Below are positions 1 to 8,580 of a stretch of DNA of 64,000 nt, one piece after another. Numbering within the stretch: position 1 is the first letter of the stretch; each line of letters starts with the position of its first letter. The notes beneath the pieces were generated by a model that was not told the origin of the DNA, did no database searches, and saw only the letters and a list, made by a program, of their open reading frames with translations. Where the stretch lies: contig JADLHZ010000044.1 in the NCBI GenBank assembly GCA_020848545.1, positions 62,001 to 126,000 of the forward strand. The letters run 5' to 3'. The translations under genes were made by a program, and so were the position numbers. This stretch comes from Deltaproteobacteria bacterium (GTDB taxonomy: Bacteria; Myxococcota; JADLHZ01).

Positions 1-3000
1 AGTCGGATCCAGTGCTCGGCCTTCGCGCGGCGGCTCGCACGCGGCGGCTCGGCGTTCAACGCGCGTGCGGTCGGTGATGCTTCGTCGCGCAAGACGTCTT
101 TGCCGCGGCCGCTCGCGACGATCTCGCCGCCGCCACGGCCTCCGGTCGGCCCCACGTCGACGAGCCAGTCGGCGGCGCGGATCGTCTCCGCGTCATGCTC
201 GACGACGACGACGGTCGAGCCGGTGTCGACGAGCGCACGTAGGTTGCCGATGAGCCGCTGCGTGTCGCGCGGGTGCAGGCCGATCGTCGGCTCGTCCAAG
301 ACGTAGAGCGCGCCCGTGAGCCCGCTGCCGAGCTGCGCGCTCAGCCGCAGGCGCTGCATCTCTCCGCCGGAGAGCGTGCGCGCCGGCCGGTCGAGCGCCA
401 GGTAGCCGAGGCCCACATTGGCGGTGAACTTCAGCCGGCGCACGAGCTCCTTGTGCGCGGCGTCGGCGATGCGCGCGGCGTCGCCGGAGAACTGCCACGC
501 GCTGATCGCCGCGAGCGCCTTGTGAATGCTCTGCGCCGACAACGCGGGATAAGTGACGCCGAACAAGCGCACCCGGCGCGGGATCGCTGCCAAGCGCGTG
601 CCGTCGCACACATGACACCGCGGCGCATGATCGCCGACGGGCACAGCGACGACGTCGTCGACCGACGCGGCCTCGCGCTCGTGCTTGTGGTTCTTCTCCT
701 CGTAGAGCGCGCCGACGCCGTCGACGCCGGTGCCGAGGCACGCTCCGCACTGGCCTTGCTTCGTGTTGAAGGAGAACCAGCGCGGATCGAGCTCCGGCAG
801 CCCGAGCCCGCAGGAAGGACACGCGCGCGCCGTCGACAGGAGCTCCTCGTCCGCCGGGCTCGACGCGCGCGGCCCGCCGTCGTGAATCCGCAGCGCCCCT
901 GCGCCCCACGCGATCGCCCGATCGAAAACGGACCGGGGAAGCTTGGTCAGCGGCCCCACGTAGACGACGAGATCGATCGAGTGCTCCTTCGTCTTGAAGA
1001 GCTTCGGCGGCGGCTCGATCTGCACGAGCTTGCCGTCGACCCGCGCGAGGGTGATGCCGCTTCGCGACGCGTCGTTGAACACGTCGAGGTAGGTGCCTTT
1101 GCGTGCGCGCACCGCGGGCGCGTACACGGTGACGTCACGCGTTTTTCGCGCCAGCGTGTCGTAGAGCTCCTGCGCGTTCGTCGTCTGCACCGCCGTCTCG
1201 CACTCAGGGCAGTGCATGGTGCCGATCTTCGCGTAGAGCAGGCGCAGGTAGTGCGCGATCTCGGTCACCGTCGCGACCGTCGAGCTCGATCCGCCGCGCG
1301 TCGTCCGCTGCTCGAGCGAGATCGACGGCGGCACGCCGCTCACGTGGTCGACGTCCGGGCGTGGCAACGTGGGCAAGAACTGGCGCGCGTAGGGCGACAG
1401 CGTCTCCATGAAGCGGCGCTGCCCCTCGGCGAAGATCACGTCGAACGCGAGCGACGACTTGCCGCTGCCGCTCGGGCCGGTGACGACGGCGAGCGTGCCG
1501 TGCGGGATCGCGACGGACACGTTCTTCAAGTTGTGCTCGCGCGCGTGATCCACCGTGATGGCGCGCGCGGCGCTCGTCTTCTCGCGCGGCGTCGAGACCT
1601 CGCGCGCCTTGCCGAGATCGCGTAGCGCGGCGCCGGTGCGCGTCTTCGCCTTCGTCACTTCTTCGGGCGTGCCGCTCGCGACGACGCGGCCGCCGTCCGG
1701 TCCGCCGCCGGGGCCGATGTCGATGACGTGATCGGCCGCCAAGATCACCGAGAGATCGTGCTCGACGACGACGACGGTGGCGCCGTCATCGACGAGCTGG
1801 TGCAGCGCGCGGATCACGTGGACGACGTCTTCGCCGTGCAGCCCCGCGCTCGGCTCGTCGATGCAAAAGAGCGTGCCCGTCGCCGGCTCCCCGAGCGCGC
1901 GGGCGAGCTTCAAGCGCTGCGCCTCGCCGCCGGACAGCGTGCTCAGCGGTTGGCCGAGCGGTAGATAGCCGAGGCCCACGCGGCTCACCGGCGAGAGCGC
2001 GCGGCGGAGCACCAGATCCGGCGATGTCTCGGTGTCGAAGAGCGCGAGCGCGGCGTCGACTGTCAGCGCGAGCACTTCAGCGGCGTCCTTGCCCATGTGC
2101 TTCACGCCGAGCACTTCCGGCTTGAAGCGCTTGCCCTGGCACACCGGGCACAGAAACGAGACGTCGGCGAGGAACTGCATCTCGACCGTTTCGTAGCCTT
2201 CGCCCGAGCACGCCTCGCAGCGCCCGGCATCGACGTTGAAGGAAAAATGCCGCGCTTCGAGCTGCCGCGTCTTCGCGATCGCTTCGTTAGCGAAGCGCTG
2301 GCGCAAGCGATCCCACGCCTTGGTGTACGTGGCTGCGTTGCCACGCGTCGTGCGCCCGAGCGGCGACTGATCGACGAGCACGGCGCGCTTCAACGCTTCG
2401 GCGCCGCTCACCGCGTCGTGCGCTCCCGGCCGCTCGGCGTCGCTTTGGCCGAGCGCGCGGGCGATGCCGCGGTAGAGCACGTCTTCGACGAGCGTGCTCT
2501 TTCCGGAGCCGCTCGGGCCGGTCACCGCCGTCATCACGCCGAGCGGAAAGCGCACGTCGACGCCGCGCAGGTTGTTGCAGCGGATGCCGCGCACTTCGAC
2601 GAAAGCGTTCGCCGGTCGTCGTGCGCGCGCTTCGCGTGGCCGATTGAGCGCGCGCGTCGTCGGCAAGTCGGCGCGCTGCAAGAGCTCTGATGGGGCGCCG
2701 TCGAACTGCACTGCGCCGCCGTGCTGGCCGGCGCCCGGGCCGAGCTCGACGATGCGATCGGCGCTGAGCGTGATGCTCGCGTCGTGCTCGATGCAGAGCA
2801 CGGTGTTCCCTGCGCGCGCGAGCTCGCGCATGACTTCGGCGAGCTTCGGCACGTCGCTCGCGTGCAAGCCCACGGTCGGCTCGTCGAGGACGAAGAGCGT
2901 CCCAGTCAGCGCGGCACCGAGCGCGGTCGTCAGGCCGGCCCGCTGCGCCTCGCCTCCGGACAGCGTGCGGGCTTGCCGATCGAGCTCGAGATAGCCGAGC

Positions 3001-4376
3001 CCCACGCGCTCCAAGTACCCGAGGCGCCCTGAGAGCGCCTTCTTCACGAGCGCGCCCTGCGGATCGCGCGGCCGCAGCGCCGTCACCGCAGCGAGCGCCG
3101 CCGAGATCGTGAGCGCGTGCCACTCGGCGAGCGTCTTTCCATCGACGCGATACGCCCGCGCGGTGTCATTCAAGCGGGCGCCGCCGCACTTCTCGCACAG
3201 CGCGTATTCTCGGTAGCGCGCGAGGAACACGCGCACGTGCATCTTGTAGGTGCGCGACTCGAGCCACTTGAACCACGCGCGAACGCCCGGGAACTTGCCG
3301 CCGCTCCACGCGCCTTCGCCGTCGAGGATCAACGTGCGCTGCGCCGGATCGAGGTCGCGCCAGGCGACGTCCATCGGGATGCGCTTCTTTCGGCAGAACG
3401 TGATCAGCGCCTCGCGCTCCCACTCGGCGCTCTTGCCTGTCCACGCCTTGATCACGCCCTCGTCGAGCGACTTTCCGTGATCCGGGATCACCTTGTCCCA
3501 ATCGATGCCGATGACGCGGCCGAAGCCCTTGCACGCGTCGCAAGCGCCGAGCGGCGAGTTGTAAGAGAACAGACGCGCGTGCGGCGGATCGAAGCGGCGC
3601 GCGCAAGAAGGGCAGGCGAGGCCGCGGGCGAGGCGCAGGGTCTCGGTGTCGCTGAACACTTCCGCCACGCCGCCGCCGCGCGCCCACGCCGCTTCGATCG
3701 CTTCTTGCAACCGTCGCTCGTCGCGCGCGCTGGCGCTCATGCGATCGACGACGACGAAGACGCGCTTCTTCGGATCGCAGGCGTCGCTCGGCCTCACTTC
3801 GTCGAGCGTGCGGACGGCGCCGTCGATCGCGAGGCGCTGGATGCCGTCCTTCAAGAGGCGCTCGCGCAGGTCGAGGAACGCTTCGGTGCCGCCAACGACG
3901 CCGCTCGTGAGCGTGACCGGCGCGCCGACGTGGATCTTCTTTCCGCGCATCGCTTCGAGCGCCGAAGCCGCAGCGATGCTTGCCGTCAGATCGCTCGCTT
4001 CGACGCCGCAGCTCGGGCACACCGGCCGCGCTTCCTTCGCAAAGAGCGCCGACAAGTACGGCTCGAGATCCGCCATCGTCGCGAGCGTCGAGCGGCTCGA
4101 CTTCACCGGCGCTTTGCGATCGACTGCGACCGTGGCGGCGATGGGCTCGAGCTTCTCCATCGGCGGCCGCTCGAGGCGTTCCAAGAACTGGCGCGCGTAC
4201 GGGCTGAAGCTCTCGACGAAGCGGCGTTGCCCTTCGGCGTAGAGCGTATCGAGCGCGAGCGACGACTTGCCGCTGCCGCTCGGGCCGGTGAGCGCGACGA
4301 ATTCGCCCGGCCGCAAGGTCAACGAGACCTCTCGCAGATTGTGCGTCCGCGCGCCGCGAAGGACGATGTCGTGCAT
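1..4376 (-). CDS. uvrA: Double-length UvrA (tandem-fused excinuclease ABC subunit A), C-terminus cut by window edge
   Basis: Damage-recognition ATPase of nucleotide excision repair, cytoplasmic, partner of UvrB. Reading from ATG at 4376 leftwards gives 1458 residues without a stop, against about 940 for a normal UvrA. A complete UvrA comes first: Walker A GPSGSGKSS near residue 31, a CPSC/CDAC zinc pair, signature RTLSGGEAQR, a second Walker A GPSGSGKST near 618, a CEAC/CPVC zinc site and signature STLSGGEAQR with DEPSAGLH. After a short linker (about residue 930) a second UvrA begins: AREHNLKNV, a third Walker A near 965, FAEGQRRFMETLSPYARQF, and signature RTLSGGEMQR with DEPTIGLH near 1335. 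The fourth ABC half would lie beyond base 1. It is a single continuous frame, so the fusion is not a frameshift artefact within the window. I recall double-length UvrA in some deltaproteobacterial lineages but could not check. Confidence 0.93.
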   Translation of the reverse strand, partial: MHDIVLRGARTHNLREVSLTLRPGEFVALTGPSGSGKSSLALDTLYAEGQRRFVESFSPYARQFLERLERPPMEKLEPIAATVAVDRKAPVKSSRSTLATMADLEPYLSALFAKEARPVCPSCGVEASDLTASIAAASALEAMRGKKIHVGAPVTLTSGVVGGTEAFLDLRERLLKDGIQRLAIDGAVRTLDEVRPSDACDPKKRVFVVVDRMSASARDERRLQEAIEAAWARGGGVAEVFSDTETLRLARGLACPSCARRFDPPHARLFSYNSPLGACDACKGFGRVIGIDWDKVIPDHGKSLDEGVIKAWTGKSAEWEREALITFCRKKRIPMDVAWRDLDPAQRTLILDGEGAWSGGKFPGVRAWFKWLESRTYKMHVRVFLARYREYALCEKCGGARLNDTARAYRVDGKTLAEWHALTISAALAAVTALRPRDPQGALVKKALSGRLGYLERVGLGYLELDRQARTLSGGEAQRAGLTTALGAALTGTLFVLDEPTVGLHASDVPKLAEVMRELARAGNTVLCIEHDASITLSADRIVELGPGAGQHGGAVQFDGAPSELLQRADLPTTRALNRPREARARRPANAFVEVRGIRCNNLRGVDVRFPLGVMTAVTGPSGSGKSTLVEDVLYRGIARALGQSDAERPGAHDAVSGAEALKRAVLVDQSPLGRTTRGNAATYTKAWDRLRQRFANEAIAKTRQLEARHFSFNVDAGRCEACSGEGYETVEMQFLADVSFLCPVCQGKRFKPEVLGVKHMGKDAAEVLALTVDAALALFDTETSPDLVLRRALSPVSRVGLGYLPLGQPLSTLSGGEAQRLKLARALGEPATGTLFCIDEPSAGLHGEDVVHVIRALHQLVDDGATVVVVEHDLSVILAADHVIDIGPGGGPDGGRVVASGTPEEVTKAKTRTGAALRDLGKAREVSTPREKTSAARAITVDHAREHNLKNVSVAIPHGTLAVVTGPSGSGKSSLAFDVIFAEGQRRFMETLSPYARQFLPTLPRPDVDHVSGVPPSISLEQRTTRGGSSSTVATVTEIAHYLRLLYAKIGTMHCPECETAVQTTNAQELYDTLARKTRDVTVYAPAVRARKGTYLDVFNDASRSGITLARVDGKLVQIEPPPKLFKTKEHSIDLVVYVGPLTKLPRSVFDRAIAWGAGALRIHDGGPRASSPADEELLSTARACPSCGLGLPELDPRWFSFNTKQGQCGACLGTGVDGVGALYEEKNHKHEREAASVDDVVAVPVGDHAPRCHVCDGTRLAAIPRRVRLFGVTYPALSAQSIHKALAAISAWQFSGDAARIADAAHKELVRRLKFTANVGLGYLALDRPARTLSGGEMQRLRLSAQLGSGLTGALYVLDEPTIGLHPRDTQRLIGNLRALVDTGSTVVVVEHDAETIRAADWLVDVGPTGGRGGGEIVASGRGKDVLRDEASPTARALNAEPPRASRRAKAEHWIR

Positions 4377-4445
4377 GGGTGGCTCGTACGATGCCACGAG
4401 GTCGAAAGTCGATGCGCCGGGTTGGGAATGGACAAGGTCCAGTCA

Positions 4446-4455
4446 CTTAGCTAAG
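4446..4455. promoter_or_regulatory. Perfect 10-bp palindrome before antitoxin gene
   Basis: CTTAGCTAAG is a perfect inverted repeat ending 7 bases before the ATG of the Phd-like antitoxin at 4463, in the 86-base gap shared with the divergent uvrA. Phd/YefM antitoxins commonly autoregulate by binding palindromes at this position, so it is a candidate operator. No experimental or comparative support is available here. Confidence 0.4.
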
Positions 4456-4462
4456 ATGCCGC

Positions 4463-4681
4463 ATGGCCGGATTTACGATTCATCAAGCGAAGACGCAGCT
4501 CTCACGGCTGATCCAACGCGTACGAAAAGGCGAGCGGATCATCATCAAGAACCGGAACGCGCCAGTCGCCGAGCTCCGCGCAACGACGGGCGGGAAGAAG
4601 CGCCTCGGCCGCTACGAGGGGCAGGTGCGCATGAGCGACGACTTCGACGCGCCGCTCGCCGACTTCGAGAGCGATTCGTGA
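4463..4681 (+). CDS. Phd/YefM-family antitoxin
   Basis: A 72-residue protein starting MAGFTIHQAKTQLSRLI, which matches the N-terminal DNA-binding pattern of Phd/YefM antitoxins (short strand, then helix with AKTQLSRL, then the 'kGe.iiI..r..PvAeL' hairpin, seen here as KGERIIIKNRNAPVAEL). The acidic C-terminal tail (DDFDAPLADFESDS) is the usual toxin-neutralising segment. It is followed directly by a PIN-domain gene whose GTG overlaps its stop codon (GTGA at 4678-4681), the standard antitoxin-toxin arrangement with coupled translation. Expected role: bind and inhibit the PIN ribonuclease and repress its own operon, possibly at the palindrome 4446-4455. Confidence 0.9.
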   Translation: MAGFTIHQAKTQLSRLIQRVRKGERIIIKNRNAPVAELRATTGGKKRLGRYEGQVRMSDDFDAPLADFESDS

Positions 4682-5067
4682 GCGTGCGCTATCTGCTCGA
4701 CACCCATGCGATCGTTTGGAGCCTGGCCGAGCCGAAGAAGCTGTCGAAGAAAGCGCGCGCGATCGTCGAAGGGGATGCCGACGCCGTCGTGAGCGCGGCG
4801 TCGGTGTGGGAGCTCGCGATCAAGATGTCGAACGATCGCCTCACGCTGCCGGTGGAGCTATCGGTCTTCATCGACGACGTCGCGCGCGACCTCGGGGTGA
4901 CGTGGCTCGCGATCGAAGTCGCGCACGCGCTGCGCGTCCGCGCGTTGCCCTGGCATCACCGCGATCCTTTCGACCGCCTACTCGCGGCGCAAGCCATCGC
5001 GGAGGATCTGACGATCGTCTCGCCGGATGCGATCTTCGAGCGTTACGGATGCAAGCGCGCATGGTGA
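4678..5067 (+). CDS. PIN-domain ribonuclease toxin (VapC family)
   Basis: A 129-residue toxin read from GTG at 4678, which overlaps the antitoxin stop. PIN acidic residues are all present: Asp8 in RYLLDTHAIVW, Glu45 in SVWELAIK, Asp96 and Asp99 in WHHRDPFDRLLAAQA, and Asp117 in IVSPDAIF. These should coordinate the Mg/Mn ions of a sequence-specific endoribonuclease. The pairing of a PIN toxin with a Phd/YefM-type antitoxin is common. The frame stays open far upstream, but only the part from 4678 has PIN similarity. Its last 7 bases overlap the start of the following dehydrogenase, so all three genes may share one transcript. Confidence 0.9.
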   Translation: MSVRYLLDTHAIVWSLAEPKKLSKKARAIVEGDADAVVSAASVWELAIKMSNDRLTLPVELSVFIDDVARDLGVTWLAIEVAHALRVRALPWHHRDPFDRLLAAQAIAEDLTIVSPDAIFERYGCKRAW

Positions 5068-5828
5068 CACCATACCGTACGGCCCTCATCACCGGCGCGT
5101 CGAGCGGGATCGGCCGCGCGTTGTGCCTCGAGCTTGCGCGCGCTGGCGTCCACGTTTACGCCGCGGCTCGTCGTGTCGAGCGCCTGCAAGCGCTGGTAGC
5201 CGAGGCGCCGGCAGGGCAGGTGACGGCGCTGGTGCTCGACGTCGCCGACTGCGAGACCACCGTCGCCCGCATCCGCGCGCTCGACAACGAGTGCGGCGGC
5301 CTCGATCTCATCGTCGCCAACGCCGGCGCGTCACCCGCGCACGATGTTCCGCCGGACGCGTGGGAGACGCTGCGCGAGCCGTGTCACACGAACTTCTGCG
5401 GTGCGGTCGCGACGCTCACTGCCGTGTTGCCGCAGATGGTCGCGCGGCGGCGCGGGCATCTCGTCGGCGTGAGCTCGCTCGCGTCGTTTGGGGCGTTGCC
5501 GGCGGCCGTCGCGTATTCTGCGCCGAAGGCGGGGCTGTCCATGCTGCTCGCGTGTCTGCGCCTCGATCTGCGTGGCACTGGCGTGGCCGTGACCACCGTC
5601 CGCCCGGGGTTCGTGTCGACGCCACACGTGGCGAGCTCGCCGCATCCGGTGCCGCAGATGATGAGCGAGGCCGCCGCCGCTGCGTTGATCGCGCGGCGTT
5701 TGCCGAGGCGCCCCGAGCGGATCGATTTTCCGCAGCCGCTCGCCTGGACGACGCGCTTATTCGCTTTGTTGCCAGAGTGGTTGCGGGGCCCGATCCTGCG
5801 CGGCGTGACCAAGTGGTCGCGATCTTAG
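5061..5828 (+). CDS. Short-chain dehydrogenase/reductase (SDR)
   Basis: A 255-residue classical SDR oxidoreductase. The dinucleotide-binding motif TGASSGIG is at residues 11-18, followed by the basic residues AARRVER that favour NADP(H). NAG occurs near residue 86, SSLASFG near 138, and the catalytic YSAPK motif at Tyr152/Lys156. The C-terminal stretch (LFALLPEWLRG) is hydrophobic, as in short-chain reductases acting on lipid-like substrates. Substrate unknown. ATG 5061 is chosen because the motif follows at the usual distance; an in-frame ATG at 5049 would add four residues. The start overlaps the end of the PIN toxin gene by 7 bases. Confidence 0.9.
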   Translation: MVTPYRTALITGASSGIGRALCLELARAGVHVYAAARRVERLQALVAEAPAGQVTALVLDVADCETTVARIRALDNECGGLDLIVANAGASPAHDVPPDAWETLREPCHTNFCGAVATLTAVLPQMVARRRGHLVGVSSLASFGALPAAVAYSAPKAGLSMLLACLRLDLRGTGVAVTTVRPGFVSTPHVASSPHPVPQMMSEAAAAALIARRLPRRPERIDFPQPLAWTTRLFALLPEWLRGPILRGVTKWSRS

Positions 5829-5861
5829 CGCTGCGAGGGGGCTTCCTTGTAGACTGAGGTT

Positions 5862-6893
5862 GTGGGGATTCGCCGCGCTCTTCTCATGATCGTGATCGCG
5901 GGTTGCCACGTCGGCGTCTTGAAAGAGCCTGACAAAGTCGATCTCGGCGGCGCCTGCTCCGTGACGAACCCGTGCCCCGGCGGACAATCGTGCATCGACG
6001 GGATCTGTCGTGTGACGGGGACGGTGTTCATCACCGACGTCACCGGCGACGTTGCTGATGCCGCCGGCACTGGCACGCGCGTGCGCTACGCGATCGTGGT
6101 GAACGGCAGCGGCTTCGGCGCCTCGCCGAGCGTGAGCTTGGTCGTGCCGTCGATCGATCGCCGCTGGGACGATCTCGCCGTGACCGCGCTTTCCGAGACC
6201 TCGTTGACGGCCGCGTTGCCGCCGGACTTGCGCGACTCGACGTCAGAGTCGGTGGCGCTCAGCGCGACCGTCGAGGTGACAGTCGATGCGCATACGGTCG
6301 TGCACGACGTGCTCATGTACAAAGGTGAAAAAGGTCCGCGCGGCGGGAGCGGAACGACGGGGCTGAAAGGCGTGACGGGCGCGAGGGGTGTTGACGGAGC
6401 ACCGGGTCCGACTGGGCCGCCGGGCCCGATTCCCTTGATCCAGACGACCGACGGCTTGGTTGGGGGGCCGATCTCGTCCACCGGCACGATCGGCATTGGC
6501 TTGGGTGGCATCACCGGGGGGCAGATTGCGAGCGCTGCAAAGACCTTCGATTGTCAGTTCAACGAAGGCACCGCGATCATGCTACGAGGCGATGTCATGT
6601 GTCCCGACCCGAATCCCATCGGCGGGATCGACTGCTATTACATGGCATCGACCAGTCCACCGTGCGCTGCCGGATATGTGGCGCTCTCCGGCGGTGTGAA
6701 ATGGATGACATATACGGGAGGCGGATCACCCACGTGCAATACAGCACTGCTTTACGGTTCGGTGATCGATGGGATCCATTGGTACGCGACCCCGAACGGG
6801 GCACCCGCTACGCAGTATTGGGGCTACGCACAAAATCGGACTGGCGCTGACGTCTGCGTCGCCGTGTATGCCCAGTGTTGTAGGTTGCAATGA
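5862..6893 (+). CDS. Collagen-like exported lipoprotein with C-terminal CCRLQ domain (copy 1)
   Basis: 343 residues from GTG 5862. A short signal ends in lipobox IAGC (Cys15), so a lipoprotein is likely. It is followed by a CSVTNPCPGGQSCIDGIC cysteine cluster and an IPT/TIG-like beta region (VNGSGFGASPSVSLVV). A Gly-X-Y collagen-like run lies at about residues 155-190, then the phrase 'DGLVGGPISSTGTIGIGLGG', which resembles the triple-stranded parts of phage tail fibres, then a cysteine-containing C-terminal domain ending CCRLQ. First of three tandem genes sharing the last two parts; its stop overlaps the next start (ATGA 6890-6893). Probably a trimeric surface or secreted fibre; ligand unknown. 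Confidence 0.85.
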   Translation: MGIRRALLMIVIAGCHVGVLKEPDKVDLGGACSVTNPCPGGQSCIDGICRVTGTVFITDVTGDVADAAGTGTRVRYAIVVNGSGFGASPSVSLVVPSIDRRWDDLAVTALSETSLTAALPPDLRDSTSESVALSATVEVTVDAHTVVHDVLMYKGEKGPRGGSGTTGLKGVTGARGVDGAPGPTGPPGPIPLIQTTDGLVGGPISSTGTIGIGLGGITGGQIASAAKTFDCQFNEGTAIMLRGDVMCPDPNPIGGIDCYYMASTSPPCAAGYVALSGGVKWMTYTGGGSPTCNTALLYGSVIDGIHWYATPNGAPATQYWGYAQNRTGADVCVAVYAQCCRLQ

Positions 6894-7519
6894 GAGAGAA
6901 TTCCGAAGCTTCGAGGCTCGTCGCGCTCGCGTCTGCTTGCCTGCTCTGCGTCGTCTTCTCCGCGATCGCTTTCAGTACTGAGCAAGACGCAGGCGTCCTC
7001 GAAGGAGACGCCGGCGATAGCGGCGTCGCTGGACCAACCGGTGACACGGGCGATGCGGGGCCCTCAGGCTTTGCCGGCCCGCTTGGCGACACCGGGCCCG
7101 CAGGCGTCGTTCAAGTCGTCGCCGGAACCGGGCTTGCCGGTGGCACGATCACGTCGACGGGAACACTCTCGATAGCACCCGGCGGGGTGGTGAGCTCGCT
7201 CATCGCTGACGGTGCCAAGGGTTTGGACTGCACGTATTTGCAGCGTGCGCCCGCGACGCTGAACAACGGAACTTCGGTCAACTTCACCCAAAGCCCTCCG
7301 TGCACGGCAGGGTATCGACCGACGAGCGGTGGAGTTCGACTCATGACCGCGGCGACCTGTGGCGATGCGTCACCGTCTCCACTGTTGGCGAGCGGGCTGG
7401 CTAATGTGAATTGGCACAGCGGGCCGGATACCGGGACCGGCTGGTATGGATACGTGAACAATCAGTCCGGGGCGCAGATTTGTTTTTCGATTTGGGTTCA
7501 CTGTTGTCGTCTGCAATGA
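6890..7519 (+). CDS. Collagen-like exported protein with C-terminal CCRLQ domain (copy 2)
   Basis: 209 residues. An N-terminal hydrophobic segment (residues about 10-28, VALASACLLCVVFSAIAF) acts as signal or anchor. A Gly-X-Y-like run covers about 35-73, rich in GDTG/GDAG triplets. The fibre-like phrase GTGLAGGTITSTGTLSIAPGG and the roughly 100-residue C-terminal domain (PPCTAGY..SGGV..., N..W..., SGAQIC, CCRLQ) match copies 1 and 3. It overlaps copy 1 by 4 bases. The three may form homo- or hetero-trimers; that is inference from the collagen-like segments and operon order. Confidence 0.85.
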   Translation: MRENSEASRLVALASACLLCVVFSAIAFSTEQDAGVLEGDAGDSGVAGPTGDTGDAGPSGFAGPLGDTGPAGVVQVVAGTGLAGGTITSTGTLSIAPGGVVSSLIADGAKGLDCTYLQRAPATLNNGTSVNFTQSPPCTAGYRPTSGGVRLMTAATCGDASPSPLLASGLANVNWHSGPDTGTGWYGYVNNQSGAQICFSIWVHCCRLQ

Positions 7520-7530
7520 AGGGAGCAGCG

Positions 7531-8151
7531 ATGGATTCGCGACGTGCGCGCAAGTTCGCTGTCTTCGCCGCGGCGGCACTCGTGTCGGGCTTGGCGTATG
7601 CGGCGAAGGTGACGCGCGACTCGAGCTCGCTCCGAGGGGAGATCGGCCGCCTCGGCGACATTGGACTTGCTGGTCCGACCGGTGCGACGGGTGCGTCGGG
7701 GACGAGCGGCGCGACCGGCGACACGGGTCCGACCGGCGTCAGCGGCGTCTTCGCCATCACGGCGGGCACCGGTCTTAGCGGTGGCGCTGTCAGCGGTGCC
7801 GGCGCATTCGCGATCGCGCAGGGGGGCGTGGGATCGAGCGAGCTCGCAGCCGCGGCGAAGAGCCTCACCTGTGAAGTGAAGACGGGCATCGCCTTCTCGC
7901 TGAACAACGGAATCGGGACGACGGCGACTAGCGTTTTTTGCAATGCGGGTGACACCGCGGTGAGTGGTGAAATCGCTTGGTACGAATCGAACTGCTCGAC
8001 TCCGCGCTCCGCACTTTCGGTCAACGGGCTCGCCCACCACTCGAATCCGCTGGGGACACCGCCGACAGACCGATGGCAGGCGTATGTCTACAACGGCTCC
8101 GGCTCGACGGCTTGCGGACAAATGTGGGTCATGTGCTGCCGCCTGCAGTGA
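7531..8151 (+). CDS. Collagen-like exported protein with C-terminal CCRLQ domain (copy 3)
   Basis: 206 residues from ATG 7531, chosen because GGGAG sits 5-8 bases upstream; ATG 7516, overlapping the stop of copy 2, is the alternative and adds five residues. The N-terminus MDSRRARKFAVFAAAALVSGLAYAA is a typical Sec signal with cleavage after AYA. A collagen-like stretch (GPTGATGASG..., about residues 37-75) is followed by GTGLSGGAVSGAGAFAIAQGG and a C-terminal domain with four or five cysteines ending in the same CCRLQ. Function unknown. Codon use here is slightly more A/T-tolerant than in flanking housekeeping genes. Confidence 0.85.
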   Translation: MDSRRARKFAVFAAAALVSGLAYAAKVTRDSSSLRGEIGRLGDIGLAGPTGATGASGTSGATGDTGPTGVSGVFAITAGTGLSGGAVSGAGAFAIAQGGVGSSELAAAAKSLTCEVKTGIAFSLNNGIGTTATSVFCNAGDTAVSGEIAWYESNCSTPRSALSVNGLAHHSNPLGTPPTDRWQAYVYNGSGSTACGQMWVMCCRLQ

Positions 8152-8154
8152 GCG

Positions 8155-8580
8155 TCACACGAACGGGTTCTCGATCACCACGCCGGCGATCTTCCGCCCG
8201 TGCCCGAGATCCTCGCTGAGCACTGTCGCACAGCCGGCGCGATCGGCGGCAGCGACGATCATCGCGTCCCAAAACGAGAGCTGCCAGCGCGCCTCGAGGC
8301 GCATCGCTTCCTTCAAGAGCTCGACGTCGGGGATGACGAGGCGCAAGTCGGCGTAGCCGTCGACGAGCTCGCGCGCGTCGTCCTTGGCGAGCGCTTTTGG
8401 CAGCTTTCGCGTCAGCGTGACGTAGAGCTCTTGCAACACCTGCAAGCTGACGACGGCGCGGCGCTCCGTGAGCAAGGTCGCGAGCCGCTGTTTCGCGAGC
8501 GCGCGCTTGTGCCCGGCGTCGCGATCGTGCGCGTAGACGATGATGTTCGTGTCGATGAAGACGAGGGGCTCGTCAGCCAC
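8155..8580 (-). CDS. PIN-domain ribonuclease toxin (VapC family), second locus
   Basis: 141 residues. PIN residues are visible: Asp10 in VFIDTNIIVYAHD, Glu51 in LQVLQELYVT, Asp105 in LSFWDAMIVAAA, and Asp124 in VLSEDLGHG. The last motif, 'SEDL..G..I.GV.I.NPF', is typical of VapC-type toxins of the COG5573 kind. It should be a metal-dependent endoribonuclease. Its ATG lies 8 bases inside the 3' end of the ribbon-helix-helix gene at 8573-8836, so translation is coupled to that antitoxin. Only three bases separate its stop from the stop of the convergent collagen-like gene. Confidence 0.9.
   Translation of the reverse strand: MADEPLVFIDTNIIVYAHDRDAGHKRALAKQRLATLLTERRAVVSLQVLQELYVTLTRKLPKALAKDDARELVDGYADLRLVIPDVELLKEAMRLEARWQLSFWDAMIVAAADRAGCATVLSEDLGHGRKIAGVVIENPFV

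Noticed and set aside
273-1625. 450-residue open frame antisense to the UvrA-like gene
   Set aside because: Arg/Ala/Asp-rich translation of the complementary strand caused by GC-rich third positions; no domain, and the UvrA motifs on the other strand are unambiguous.
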